Source: Alphaproteobacteria bacterium
Lineage (GTDB): Bacteria; Pseudomonadota; Alphaproteobacteria; MPNO01; VGEU01
Assembly (NCBI GenBank): GCA_016869145.1
Contig: VGEU01000004.1
Span: forward strand, 1 to 64,000
DNA length: 64,000 bases
Direction of reading: 5' to 3'
Shown here: piece after piece, positions 49,694-58,063 of the stretch
Layout: the number at the start of each line of letters is the position of its first letter
Position numbering within the stretch: position 1 is the stretch's first letter
The notes under the pieces: model-generated
Databases searched by the model: none
The model's input: the letters and a program-made list of their open reading frames with translations, nothing else
Told to the model about the DNA's origin: nothing
Program-made: the position numbers and the translations under genes

Positions 49694-49773
49694 CCAAGCC
49701 ACGCCGCGATCACGCCGCCGCCGCTAGCCGCGCGCGCGGACGACGGCGGAGAACGCGACCGCGCAGACCGACC

Positions 49774-50388
49774 TCAGGACAGACGCGAGAACGGCGCCGG
49801 GATCGCGATGAGATTCTGCTGGTCGAGCAGGATCTCGCCGGTCTTGGGCGGCCAGATGCCCTGCTTGAGCGCCTCGGCGCGGATGCGCATGCGCTCGTTC
49901 AGGTTCTCATAGGCCCAGACATGGACCCATTTGTTGAGCGGTCCGACATCGGTGTACCAGGCGCCGACGAGCGGCGAGAGCTTGGTGCGCTTCTCGATCA
50001 TCTCGCCCCAGCGCTGGACCACGGTCGGGATCGTGCCGGCCTTGTAGGTGTAGGTGCGGAACTCATAGATGTTGCCGAGCTTCTTCTCGCCGAGCGGCGG
50101 GGAGAACGGCGCCGGGATCAGGATGCGGACGTCCTGGTCGACGACGTGCTCGAGGATCTTGGGCGGCCAGCCGCCGGCGGCGGCGGCATCCTTCCGGATC
50201 TGGTCGCGCTGGGTGACGCTGTCATACTGCCAGACATGGATCATCTGGTTGAGCGGCCCGATCTCGGTGTTCCAGTAGCCGCAGAAGCCGGGGAAGCGGT
50301 TGCGATGCTTCAAGCCTTCCTCGAAGCCCTTCTGCACCGCCGCCGCGGTGCCCGGCTGCAGCATGTAGATGCGTGTCTCGACGATCAT
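49774..50388 (-). CDS. NIPSNAP family protein with two domains
   Basis: A 204-residue protein made of two NIPSNAP (dimeric alpha/beta barrel) domains. The first starts MIVETRIYMLQPGTAAAVQK and contains FPGFCGYWNTEIGPLNQMIHVWQYDS. The second starts NIYEFRTYTYKAGTIPTVV and contains VGAWYTDVGPLNKWVHVWAYEN. The GPLN..HVW core is repeated in both. Function in bacteria is unclear; members often accompany catabolic genes. It converges with soxA. A 287-bp gap follows on its 5' side. Confidence 0.85.
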   Translation of the reverse strand: MIVETRIYMLQPGTAAAVQKGFEEGLKHRNRFPGFCGYWNTEIGPLNQMIHVWQYDSVTQRDQIRKDAAAAGGWPPKILEHVVDQDVRILIPAPFSPPLGEKKLGNIYEFRTYTYKAGTIPTVVQRWGEMIEKRTKLSPLVGAWYTDVGPLNKWVHVWAYENLNERMRIRAEALKQGIWPPKTGEILLDQQNLIAIPAPFSRLS

Positions 50389-50675
50389 GACGGTCCCCCT
50401 GGCGCGGGCGTCGGCGGCCTTGCGTCGGCCGCGTTCCCGCTGTTGACGATAAGGCCTCGCCGCGCTCGCGAGGATCGCGCACCACCCGGGCGAACCGGTC
50501 CGGCTGGTCGAGGTCGATCCGCGGCGCGGCGCGTAGACTTAGGCGACATAGGCGCGCCGGATACGTTCCCCGAGAAGGCGCGGGCTGTCCAGCGCGATCA
50601 CGCCGTCCTTGGTGTCGCCGCGCCGATCGGTGCGGGCGCGACCGGACGCGGTCGAGACGGCGACGATCGCAGCAC
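50389..50675. other. Gene-free stretch with a possible gene remnant
   Basis: In this 287-bp gap the minus strand reads open for about 45 codons before TAA at 50539 (..TASGRARTDRRGDTKDGVIALDSPRLL..) without a start. It looks like the tail of a degraded gene next to the MFS stop, but I cannot name the family. Nothing else is visible. Confidence 0.3.
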
Positions 50676-51857
50676 CTAGACCGACCGGCGCACCAGGAAC
50701 CTGACGCCGACGACGAAGGCGGGGAGCGCGGCGGCGAGGAAGATCGCCGGGAACGCGCCGGTCGCGCCGATCCAGGCGCCGGCCGCCGCCGGGTAGACGA
50801 CCATCGAGCCATAGGCGAAGAAGACGACGCCGCCGGTCACGAGGCCGGCGAGCCCGGGCGGCGCGCAGCGCGCGACCTCGGCGAGGAGCACGCCCTGGAA
50901 GCTCACCCCAGTGAGGCCGAAGGCGAGGCAGGCGGCGACGACGACGCCCGTGTCGCGGCCGCCGAGGAGCGCGATCGCGACCAGCGCCGCCGCCATCGCG
51001 ACCCCGAGGATGCCGAGGAGCGTGCGCGGGGCGACGAAGCGGCTCGCCACCCAGCCGAGCACGACGCGCCCGATGATGCCCGATCCCTGTGCGACCGCGT
51101 AGATCGTGCCGGCGGCGGCGAGCGAATAGCCGAGGCCCTTGGCGAGATAGACGACGAGAAAGGCGCCGAACACGATCTGCGCGCCGGTATAGACGCAGCT
51201 CGCGATCGCGAGCTCGCGGATGCGCGCCTCCCAGAGGACGGCGCGGAGCGGGCGGCCGACATCGCCGACGGTCACCGGGCGGTGTGGGTCGCGGTCGTCG
51301 TCGATCCGCGCCCGGATCGGCTGCACCACGAGGACGAAGCCGAAATAAGCGAGCGACAGCACGACGAGCGTACCCTGCCAGCCGAACACTGCGACGAGGG
51401 CGGTGGCGAGCGCCCCGGCGAGGACACCGCCGAGCGGCACGCCGGTCTGCTTGACCGAGAAGATGAAGGGCGCGAGCCGCGGCGGCGCGAAGCGCGCGAG
51501 GATGTGCGAGCTCGCCGGCGTCGACGGCCCGGAACCGAGCCCGAGCAGGATCGCGGCGACGGCGAACAGCGCGAGGCTGCCGCCGCCCGCGACCGCGAGC
51601 CCGATCCCGGTCACCACGATGCAGGCCTGGCTCACCCGGAGCGCGCCATAGCGCAGCATGAAGCCGCCGCCGACCAGCGAGGAGACCATCGCCGCGCCAT
51701 AGGTCAGCGCCGAGAACGCCCCGACATAGCCGGCGCCGATGCCGAGATCGGCGATGATCGCGGGCGCGATGACCGGCACGACGAGGTTGCTCATCGTCGC
51801 CAGCGCCTGCTGCACGAGCATGGCGGCGACCGAGATCGTGATCAGGGAGCGGAGCAC
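50676..51857 (-). CDS. Major facilitator superfamily transporter
   Basis: A 393-residue inner-membrane protein with about 12 hydrophobic helices. The A-like loop GGGFMLRYGALRVSQ and the LGLGSGPSTPASSHILARF segment after helix 4 resemble MFS carriers. A central cytoplasmic loop (ARIDDDRDPHRP) separates the halves. The start is a GTG with no ATG nearby. It stands alone between a remnant-bearing gap and gcrA. Substrate unknown. Confidence 0.85.
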   Translation of the reverse strand: MLRSLITISVAAMLVQQALATMSNLVVPVIAPAIIADLGIGAGYVGAFSALTYGAAMVSSLVGGGFMLRYGALRVSQACIVVTGIGLAVAGGGSLALFAVAAILLGLGSGPSTPASSHILARFAPPRLAPFIFSVKQTGVPLGGVLAGALATALVAVFGWQGTLVVLSLAYFGFVLVVQPIRARIDDDRDPHRPVTVGDVGRPLRAVLWEARIRELAIASCVYTGAQIVFGAFLVVYLAKGLGYSLAAAGTIYAVAQGSGIIGRVVLGWVASRFVAPRTLLGILGVAMAAALVAIALLGGRDTGVVVAACLAFGLTGVSFQGVLLAEVARCAPPGLAGLVTGGVVFFAYGSMVVYPAAAGAWIGATGAFPAIFLAAALPAFVVGVRFLVRRSV

Positions 51858-52209
51858 CGGGGGACGCGGAAGGGCCGGACGGTCGGCCGGTTGACGGTCG
51901 CCCGGTTATAGCGGGCTTCGCGCGGACGGGCACGCGCGGCGGGCGGATCAGGGACCCCGAACAGATCCGCGGCGGCCCGGTGGGCCGCCGCGTCCCTGCG
52001 GTTCCTGACACGATGACTGAACGCCGACGCGACGCAAGCGAGGCGCCACTGACGCGGACGATCCAGACGGGAATGCGACTACCCCCAGTCTCCCCCGGAC
52101 GTCCGCCGACGCCGGCACCCATGATCCTTGTAGAGGGATCGCATGACAGAAGCTGTGATGGCCGTCACGCAAGTCCGGGAAATAGGCGGGGCCGGGAGAT
52201 CGCCGTCGC
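51858..52209. other. 352-bp gene-free stretch between the MFS and gcrA genes
   Basis: I see no gene. An 86-codon ORF on the plus strand (51980-52240) runs into the antisense of gcrA and has no recognisable features. The stretch holds the strong hairpin at 51968-51992 and, next to the MFS gene, its presumed promoter. Confidence 0.5.
51968..51992. terminator. Strong GC hairpin (11-bp perfect stem)
   Basis: CGCGGCGGCCC (51968-51978), loop GGT, GGGCCGCCGCG (51982-51992). It lies about 220 bp past the gcrA stop. No U-tract follows on either strand. It could end gcrA transcripts or be an RNA-stabilising or intergenic repeat element. Confidence 0.4.
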
Positions 52210-52584
52210 TCAGGCGGCGGTGCGCTTCCGCCGTACATAGGCGGCGGTCAAGTGCTCGGCGCAGTAGAGGCGCCCGGGCTGGCAGGTCTTGCCGCAGATG
52301 TGGAGCCCGTATTTCCCGGGATCGTCGGTCGGTGAGCGGCACATCCAGCTCCGCATCTCCGGGGCGTCGATCGGCGGCGGCTCGATCCGGACCGGCACCA
52401 CGATCACCGGCTCGGGCGGCGGCGGGCTCTTGACCGCGCCGCGCTGGAGGTTGAGGCGGTGGGCCTTGCCGATCACCGCGTTGCGGGTTACGCCGCCGAG
52501 CTTGTCGGCAATCTGCCGGGCGGAATACCCATCCGCCCAGAGCCGCGTCAACGCATCGATGCGTTCGGCAGTCCACACCATCAT
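52210..52584 (-). CDS. gcrA: Cell-cycle regulator GcrA
   Basis: A 124-residue sigma-70 cofactor of alphaproteobacteria that activates promoters with CcrM-methylated GANTC sites. The N-terminal DNA-binding part VWTAERIDALTRLWADGYSARQIADKLGG and VTRNAVIGKAHRLNL are diagnostic. A Pro-rich linker leads to the sigma-binding C-terminus (YGLHICGKTCQPGRLYCAEHL). It is shorter than Caulobacter GcrA but complete. The AT-rich 52585-52680 region upstream is its likely promoter (TATATA near 52650 on the minus strand); one GANTC (GATTC, 52692) lies farther up. Confidence 0.93.
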   Translation of the reverse strand: MMVWTAERIDALTRLWADGYSARQIADKLGGVTRNAVIGKAHRLNLQRGAVKSPPPPEPVIVVPVRIEPPPIDAPEMRSWMCRSPTDDPGKYGLHICGKTCQPGRLYCAEHLTAAYVRRKRTAA

Positions 52585-52676
52585 GCCGCCCCCTCACTGT
52601 CCCCGTTTTCCAGATGTCGGGGATAATTGGAATGCGACCACTATATATTGCGTCAGGATTGTTGCAATACGTTTAT

Positions 52677-52691
52677 CGGCCGAAACGGCCG
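52677..52691. repeat. CGGCCG-AAA-CGGCCG inverted repeat
   Basis: Two copies of the palindrome CGGCCG separated by AAA, 44 bp past the SRAP gene stop and about 95 bp before gcrA. It may act as a short terminator for the SRAP gene; it is followed by an A/T-rich run. An operator role is possible. Confidence 0.35.
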
Positions 52692-52734
52692 GATTCGCCT
52701 GCAAAGTCGTAGATGGAGGGGCGCGGGCGGCCGC

Positions 52735-53427
52735 TCAGGCCGGTTTCGGGTTGAGCGGACGGATGCAGTCGGCGTCGTCGTTCCGCACATTGTTGACCCG
52801 GGCGCTCACCCGGTAGAACGCCATCGGCTCGGCCGGGAAGGGAACGAGCAGGCGACGGAGCGCCTCGATCGGGCTCGCCGGTTCGAGCCAGGCCGCATGG
52901 GCCTCGGACGCCAGCATGACCGGCATGCGCTCGTGGATCGGCGCGAGCTTGGCGTTGGCCTCGGTGGTGAGGATCGTGAAGGTCTCGAGCGCGGCGGCCG
53001 GGTCCTTGGGCCCGGCCGGTGACCAGCTCTCCCAGAGGCCAGCGAACGCGAACGTCGCGCCGCCCTTGAGGCCGATCCGAAAGGGCTGCTTCTTCCCGTC
53101 CTCGAGCCGCCACTCGTAGAAGCCGTCCGCCGGGACCAGACAGCGCCGGGCGCGGAACGCGGCGTGGAAGGCGGGCTTCTCATGCGCGGTCTCGGCGCGC
53201 GCGTTGATCATCTTCGCCGCCCCGGTCGCGTCCTTCGACCATGACGGGACGAGCCCCCAGCGGAGTTGCACGAGGACGCGCCCGCCGCTTTCCGGATCGA
53301 GGCGAAGGACCGGCGCCGTCTGGGTCGGCGCGACATTGTAGCGGGGCGCGAGATTGGGCTGGTTCGCGAAGTCGAACAGCTGGCGCATCGCCTCCGGCGC
53401 GGTCGTGATGCTGTAGCGCCCGCACAC
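52735..53427 (-). CDS. SRAP/HMCES-type abasic-site DNA-protein crosslinking protein (YedK-like)
   Basis: A 230-residue SOS-response-associated peptidase that caps abasic sites in single-stranded DNA through its Cys-2. The GTG at 53427 is chosen because it places Cys second (MCGRYSITT). Other active residues are in PRYNVAPTQ (Asn), INARAETAHEKPAFHAAF (Glu) and PIHERMPVML (His). FYEWR is the usual core motif. The ORF track's 37-residue extension would hide the N-terminal Cys and is rejected. It lies upstream of gcrA on the same strand but is probably a separate transcript. Confidence 0.92.
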   Translation of the reverse strand: MCGRYSITTAPEAMRQLFDFANQPNLAPRYNVAPTQTAPVLRLDPESGGRVLVQLRWGLVPSWSKDATGAAKMINARAETAHEKPAFHAAFRARRCLVPADGFYEWRLEDGKKQPFRIGLKGGATFAFAGLWESWSPAGPKDPAAALETFTILTTEANAKLAPIHERMPVMLASEAHAAWLEPASPIEALRRLLVPFPAEPMAFYRVSARVNNVRNDDADCIRPLNPKPA

Positions 53428-53546
53428 CGGCGTTCTCCCCGTCCGTTCGCAGGGGCTTTGACCCCGCCCCGGCCGCACGATAAGGAAACGCGATCCGTCC
53501 CTCAACGCCCCCGGCCGCGTCCCGCTGCCGGGCCGCACGCACGCCG

Positions 53547-54932
53547 ATGGCCGCTGCCCCGTCCCGCCTGCCCCGCCTTCTCGCCCTCGTCGCGGTCATC
53601 GCCGGCACCGCGCTCTTTCTCGCGCCCGCACACGGCATGGCGCCGGCGGCGCAGAAGGCACTCGGGCTCGTCGTGTTCGTGGTCGGGCTGTGGGCGACGA
53701 ACGCGATCCCGGTGCACGTCACGAGCTTCCTCTTCTTCTTCCTCGCCACCGTGACCGCGTTGGCGCCGCCCTCGGCGGTGTTCTCCGGCTTCGCGGCCGG
53801 CGCGACGTGGCTCGTCTTCGGCGGCGTCGTGATCGGGATGGCGGTGCACGCGACCGGGCTCGGCCGTCGCATCGCGACCGGGCTCGTCCTCCTGTTGCCG
53901 CGCTCTTATCTCGGCACCATCACCGGGATCAGCCTCGCCTGTGTCGGGCTCGCCTTCGTACTGCCGTCGGCGATGGGCCGGGTCGTGATCCTGATCCCGA
54001 TCGTCCAATCGCTCGCCGATCGGATGGGCTTCGGGCCCGACCGCAACGGCCGGCACGGCATGGCGATGGCGGTCGGGCTGTCCTCGATCCTGCCGGCGAT
54101 GTCGCTCCTGCCGGCGACGACGCCCAACGTGGTGCTCGCCGGCGCCGCCGAGAGCCTCCACGGCGTCGTCCTCCACTACGGCGCGTTCGCGTTCCTGCAC
54201 GGGGTCGCGGGGCTCCTCGCGATCCCGGTCATCATCCTCCTCGTCGTCGTGATCTTCCCCGACCGCGCCGGCGTGCGCGCCGATCCGGAGCCGCCCGGCC
54301 CGATCGGCGCCGAGGAGCGCCGCCTCGCCCTCGTCCTCGTCCTCACGCTCGCGTTCTGGGCGACCGACGTCGTCCACGGCATCGCGCCGGCCTGGGTCGC
54401 ACTCGGCGCGGCGATCGTGTGCATGCTGCCCTATGTCCGCCTGGTCTCGCCCGAGGCGGTGGTGCGGGAGGCCAATTATTCGCCGTGGTTCCTGCTCGCC
54501 GGCATCATCGGTCTCGGCGCGGTCGTGTCGCATACCGGGCTCTCGCAGGTGCTCGGCCGGGTGATGCTGGACACGGTCGGCTTCGCGCCCGGTGCCGATT
54601 TCTACAATTTCGCCGCGATAATCGTCGTCGAGACGGTGCTCGGCGTCCTGATGACCTTCCCGTCGGTGCCGGCGATGCTGACGCCGCTCGCCCCCGACAT
54701 CGCCGCCGCCGCCGGCTGGCCGCTCGAGACGGCGGTGATGGCGCAGGTGCCCGGTTTCTTCGCGATCCTCCTCCCCTACGAGGCGCCGCCGATCCTGACC
54801 GCGATGCTGCTCGCGCGCGTGCCCTATGGCGGCGTCGCGCGGCTCTGCCTGTCGTTCACCGCGATCTATCTCGTGGCGATCACGCCGGTGAACTTCCTCT
54901 GGTGGCGCGCGCTCGGCATGTTCGCCGAATAG
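53547..54932 (+). CDS. SLC13/DASS family anion symporter
   Basis: A 461-residue multipass membrane protein. About 11-12 helices are visible, with the paired substrate loops LLPATTPNVVLAGAAES in the first half and TFPSVPAMLTPLAPDIAAAAG in the second, typical of divalent anion:sodium symporters for dicarboxylates or sulfate. LWATNAIPVHVTSFLFFFLA matches the family N-terminus. It stands alone, converging with the dienelactone-hydrolase-like gene with 1 bp between them. Substrate unknown. Confidence 0.82.
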   Translation: MAAAPSRLPRLLALVAVIAGTALFLAPAHGMAPAAQKALGLVVFVVGLWATNAIPVHVTSFLFFFLATVTALAPPSAVFSGFAAGATWLVFGGVVIGMAVHATGLGRRIATGLVLLLPRSYLGTITGISLACVGLAFVLPSAMGRVVILIPIVQSLADRMGFGPDRNGRHGMAMAVGLSSILPAMSLLPATTPNVVLAGAAESLHGVVLHYGAFAFLHGVAGLLAIPVIILLVVVIFPDRAGVRADPEPPGPIGAEERRLALVLVLTLAFWATDVVHGIAPAWVALGAAIVCMLPYVRLVSPEAVVREANYSPWFLLAGIIGLGAVVSHTGLSQVLGRVMLDTVGFAPGADFYNFAAIIVVETVLGVLMTFPSVPAMLTPLAPDIAAAAGWPLETAVMAQVPGFFAILLPYEAPPILTAMLLARVPYGGVARLCLSFTAIYLVAITPVNFLWWRALGMFAE

Positions 54933-54933
54933 C

Positions 54934-55965
54934 TCAGCGCGCGAAGGCTCGGGCGAGGAACTCGGCGACGGCGCGGTTCGATTGCGCGCGCACCGCGTCG
55001 TCGCGGCCGATCAGATAGCCGCCCGACCCGGCGCAGAGCCCGAGGATGATCTTGCGCGAGAAGCTCCCCGACATGGCGAGCCAGGTGTTGTCGTCGCGCG
55101 CTATGCCGTCCGCCTCGACGGTGAGCCGGCAGTCGTTGAGCGTGCGCCCGATCCTGTACGGGCCGCCGAAGCCGCCGTCCCACTGGTGGAAGGCGCCGGG
55201 AAAGGCGATCGTGCGGACCGCCGCGCCGCCGGCCTCGAGGTCGCCCATCACCTCGGCGCAGCGCTTCGGGTCGACGATCTCGTCGGCGGTGCCGTAGAGC
55301 ATCAGTACCGGCGCACCGGTCGCACGCCGGTCGCGCAGGCGCGCGATGCAGGGGCCGTAATAGGCGATATGGGCGGCGAAGCGCCGGCCGTCGGGCGCGT
55401 AGGCGCGCGCGACCTGCTCGAACGCGGCGAGGAGCGCCACCATGCCGCCGTAGGAGAACCCCACCAGCGCGACCCGGCGCGGGTCGATCGCGGGCTCCTG
55501 GGCGAGCCAGTCGAGCGCGGCGAAGGCATCGGCGAGGAACATCGCCTCGGTGATCTCGATCAGCCGTTCGGTGAACGTCGTCGCGCGGTCGCGCCGCGCG
55601 CCATAGGTCTCGACGACGAGCGCCGCGATCCCCATCGCGGCGAATTGCGGACCATAGGTGAGCTCGCGCGCGCCGAGAACGCCGCCCGCCCCGTGCAGCA
55701 TCACCACCGCCGGCGCCGGCCGCTCGCGCGAATAACCACGTGGCAGATAGAGCGTCGCGCGGCCGAGCGTCGAGGGTGCGGCCTCCTCGCCTGCGCGGAC
55801 GTCGGCGAGCGCGAACGGGCTCCGCGTCGCGAACTCGACCCGGCGGCCCTCGATGCCCGCGACCGCGGCACCCTCCGGCCACGGGTCGACGAACTCGGTC
55901 GCCTCAGCGCGCGCTGCGAGACCGAGCGCAAGAGCCGCCCACAGAACCATCACGCCGCGCCGCAC
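54934..55965 (-). CDS. Exported dienelactone hydrolase-like protein
   Basis: A 343-residue alpha/beta-hydrolase with a signal peptide (VMVLWAALALGLAARAEA). The catalytic Ser is in VGFSYGGM, Asp in MLYGTADEIVDP and His in FPGAFHQWDGGF. LPRGYSRERPAPAVVMLHGAGG is the oxyanion-hole region. The GTG at 55965 is preferred because GGAGG lies 6 bp ahead; an ATG at 55950 is the alternative. The protein should act in the periplasm, where a polyester, phthalate-type ester or glycan ester are possible targets. It is divergent from the acyl-CoA dehydrogenase gene. Confidence 0.8.
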   Translation of the reverse strand: MRRGVMVLWAALALGLAARAEATEFVDPWPEGAAVAGIEGRRVEFATRSPFALADVRAGEEAAPSTLGRATLYLPRGYSRERPAPAVVMLHGAGGVLGARELTYGPQFAAMGIAALVVETYGARRDRATTFTERLIEITEAMFLADAFAALDWLAQEPAIDPRRVALVGFSYGGMVALLAAFEQVARAYAPDGRRFAAHIAYYGPCIARLRDRRATGAPVLMLYGTADEIVDPKRCAEVMGDLEAGGAAVRTIAFPGAFHQWDGGFGGPYRIGRTLNDCRLTVEADGIARDDNTWLAMSGSFSRKIILGLCAGSGGYLIGRDDAVRAQSNRAVAEFLARAFAR

Positions 55966-56084
55966 GTCCGTCCTCCCGCCGCTCGCCGGCGCGATCGTCG
56001 CGCGGAGAGGCGGCCCTTGGCAATCCGCCATCGCTGGTGCACCCTCGTCCGCGTGGATCGCGCGATCGAGACGGGAGACCGCCC

Positions 56085-57239
56085 ATGGACTTCGAACTGC
56101 CGGAAGAGCTCCGGATGCTCAAGCAGACGGTGAGGAGCTTCGTCGACAAGGAGATCATCCCGATCGAGATGACGGCGATGGACCGCCACGACCTCAAGCC
56201 CGAGGTCCGCGCCGCGCTCGAGAAGAAGGCGAAGGAGCTCGGTCTCTGGATGCTCGATGTGCCGACCGAATATGGTGGCCAGGGCCTCAGCATGCTCGGC
56301 CTCGTCGTCGTGTGGGAGGAGATCGCGCGCACGGTCGGCCTGCCGCCGCGCGGGCCGCTGATCTTCGGGCCGGACCCGCGCCCAATCCTCTTCATGCTCA
56401 ACGAGAAGCAGAAGGAGAAATATCTCTACCCCGTGCTGCGGGGCGAGAAGAAGGCGACCTTCTGCCAGACCGAGCCCGATGCCGGCGGCGATCCCGGCTC
56501 GATGCGCACCACCGCCGTGCGCCAGGGTGACCACTACATCCTCAACGGCTACAAGCGTTTCATCAGCCACGTCGATATCGCCGACTTCCTCCAGGTCGTG
56601 TGCGCGACCGACCGCTCCAAGGGCTCGCGCGGCGGGCTCTCGGTGCTGCTCGTCGACAAGGACACGCCCGGCGTCAAGATCACGCGCTCGACCTACAAGA
56701 TGATGGGCGATCTCACCTTCGAGATCGCCTTCGACGACGTCAAGGTCCCGGTCGAGAACCTGATCGGCGAGGAGGGCGCCGGCATGGCGCGGGCCCAGAA
56801 ATGGCTCACCATGGGCCGGCTCTACCAGGCGTGCCGCGGCCTCGGCGTCGCGCAGCGTTCGCTCGAGCTCGCGGTCAAGTACTCGAAGCAGCGTGTCACC
56901 TTCGGCCGCCCGGTCGCCGACCGTCAGGCGATCCAGTTCATGCTCGCCGACATTTATATGAAGCACGAGATGTGCCAGAATTTCGTCTACCGTACGGCGT
57001 GGCGGTCGGACCAGGACACGCTGGAGCGGCACGAGCCCTTCATGTGCAAGGTCTATGGCACCGAGCTCGGCTTCGAGGCGGCGGATCGCTGCCTCCAGAT
57101 TCACGGCGGTCTCGGCCTCACCGTCGAGATGCCGACGCAGAAGATGTGGCGCGATGCGCGCGGCTTCATGATCACCGAGGGTCCGGTCGAGATCATGCGC
57201 TCGGTGATCGCGCGCCACGTCTTCCGCGCCTATGAATAG
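56085..57239 (+). CDS. Acyl-CoA dehydrogenase
   Basis: A 384-residue flavoenzyme that introduces the alpha,beta double bond in an acyl-CoA. FAD-binding FCQTEPDAGGDPGSMRT and the RVTFGRPVADRQAIQFMLAD helix are family signatures. The catalytic base position lies in the C-terminal segment FMITEGPVEIMRSVIARHVF. Start at 56085 (MDFELPEELRML) with GGGAGA upstream. Overlaps the alternative start of the next gene, with which it forms a two-gene operon. Chain length and substrate are not deducible. Confidence 0.9.
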   Translation: MDFELPEELRMLKQTVRSFVDKEIIPIEMTAMDRHDLKPEVRAALEKKAKELGLWMLDVPTEYGGQGLSMLGLVVVWEEIARTVGLPPRGPLIFGPDPRPILFMLNEKQKEKYLYPVLRGEKKATFCQTEPDAGGDPGSMRTTAVRQGDHYILNGYKRFISHVDIADFLQVVCATDRSKGSRGGLSVLLVDKDTPGVKITRSTYKMMGDLTFEIAFDDVKVPVENLIGEEGAGMARAQKWLTMGRLYQACRGLGVAQRSLELAVKYSKQRVTFGRPVADRQAIQFMLADIYMKHEMCQNFVYRTAWRSDQDTLERHEPFMCKVYGTELGFEAADRCLQIHGGLGLTVEMPTQKMWRDARGFMITEGPVEIMRSVIARHVFRAYE

Positions 57240-57249
57240 GGAGGAGATC

Positions 57250-58047
57250 ATGCGCATCCGTCCGGAGTTCGAACACCTCGTCGCGCTGTCGGGTCTGTTG
57301 TGGGCGGGCGAGGCGGAGGTCGCGCGCACCTACTTCAATGCCAAGACGCGCACGCCCGAGACCGACCGCAAATGGCTCGCCCATCAGGCGTACAAGGAGT
57401 ATTGGGGCTCGGGCTTCGTCGACCCCACGGTCGGATTGATGGGCGAGTGGTCGCGCGAGATCCTCGATAAGATCCCCGCGCTCGACCGCGACCTCGACCG
57501 CCACGACATGCTCGGGCTGGTCGAGCAGATGTACGCCGAGTTCCATCATTATTGCCTGTTCGCCGACATCTATGACGCGCTCCTGCCGCCCGACGGCCGC
57601 AAGCTCACGCCGGCGATGATCAAGAACTGGCCCGAGGGCGAGGCGCTCGACAACTACCGGATCGCGGTGCGCAAGAAGCACGGCGCGTTCGGCTGGAAAT
57701 CGCTCCACTTCACCGAGGGCGGCTATTGCTCGCTCTACCGCGAGGGCGCGCGGCTCAAGGGTCGCGGCGGCATCGACGACCGAATCGCGGCGGCCTGCCA
57801 GCGCGTCTACGACGACGAGGTCGAGCACATGCTCCGCGGCATGCTGGAGATGAACGGCGACGACATGACGGCGGCCGAATGGGCCGCGCTCGAGACCCTC
57901 GTCATCGACCAGCTCCGGCTCCGCATCAAGATGCGGAACGGCCAGTTCGGCTATCCCCTCTCGGACGCGCGGATCGAGGCGATCTACAAGGGCGACATCG
58001 AGCCGATGGCATTCGACTACGGGCTCGCCCGCGCGGCCGCCGAGTAG
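57250..58047 (+). CDS. Ferritin-like putative di-iron protein, unknown function
   Basis: A 265-residue helical protein. Two ExxH pairs, EFHHY (in YAEFHHYCLFADIYD) and EVEHM (in VYDDEVEHMLRGM), are about 100 residues apart, as in di-iron carboxylate proteins of the ferritin-like fold. A strong GGGAGGAG sits 4 bp before the ATG at 57250; the track's earlier ATG (57232) lacks one. It follows the acyl-CoA dehydrogenase gene with 10 bp between, suggesting a joint role such as oxygenation of an acyl substrate. I do not recognise a named family. Confidence 0.65.
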   Translation: MRIRPEFEHLVALSGLLWAGEAEVARTYFNAKTRTPETDRKWLAHQAYKEYWGSGFVDPTVGLMGEWSREILDKIPALDRDLDRHDMLGLVEQMYAEFHHYCLFADIYDALLPPDGRKLTPAMIKNWPEGEALDNYRIAVRKKHGAFGWKSLHFTEGGYCSLYREGARLKGRGGIDDRIAAACQRVYDDEVEHMLRGMLEMNGDDMTAAEWAALETLVIDQLRLRIKMRNGQFGYPLSDARIEAIYKGDIEPMAFDYGLARAAAE

Positions 58048-58063
58048 GCGCGGTCGGCCGGGC

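Noticed and set aside
50539-50675. 45-codon open stretch on the minus strand (TKDGVIALDSPRLL)
   Set aside because: It has no start codon and I cannot place its family. It is kept only as a possible remnant in the gap entry.
51980-52240. 86-codon plus-strand ORF
   Set aside because: It overlaps the 3' end of gcrA in antisense and shows no ribosome site or motif.
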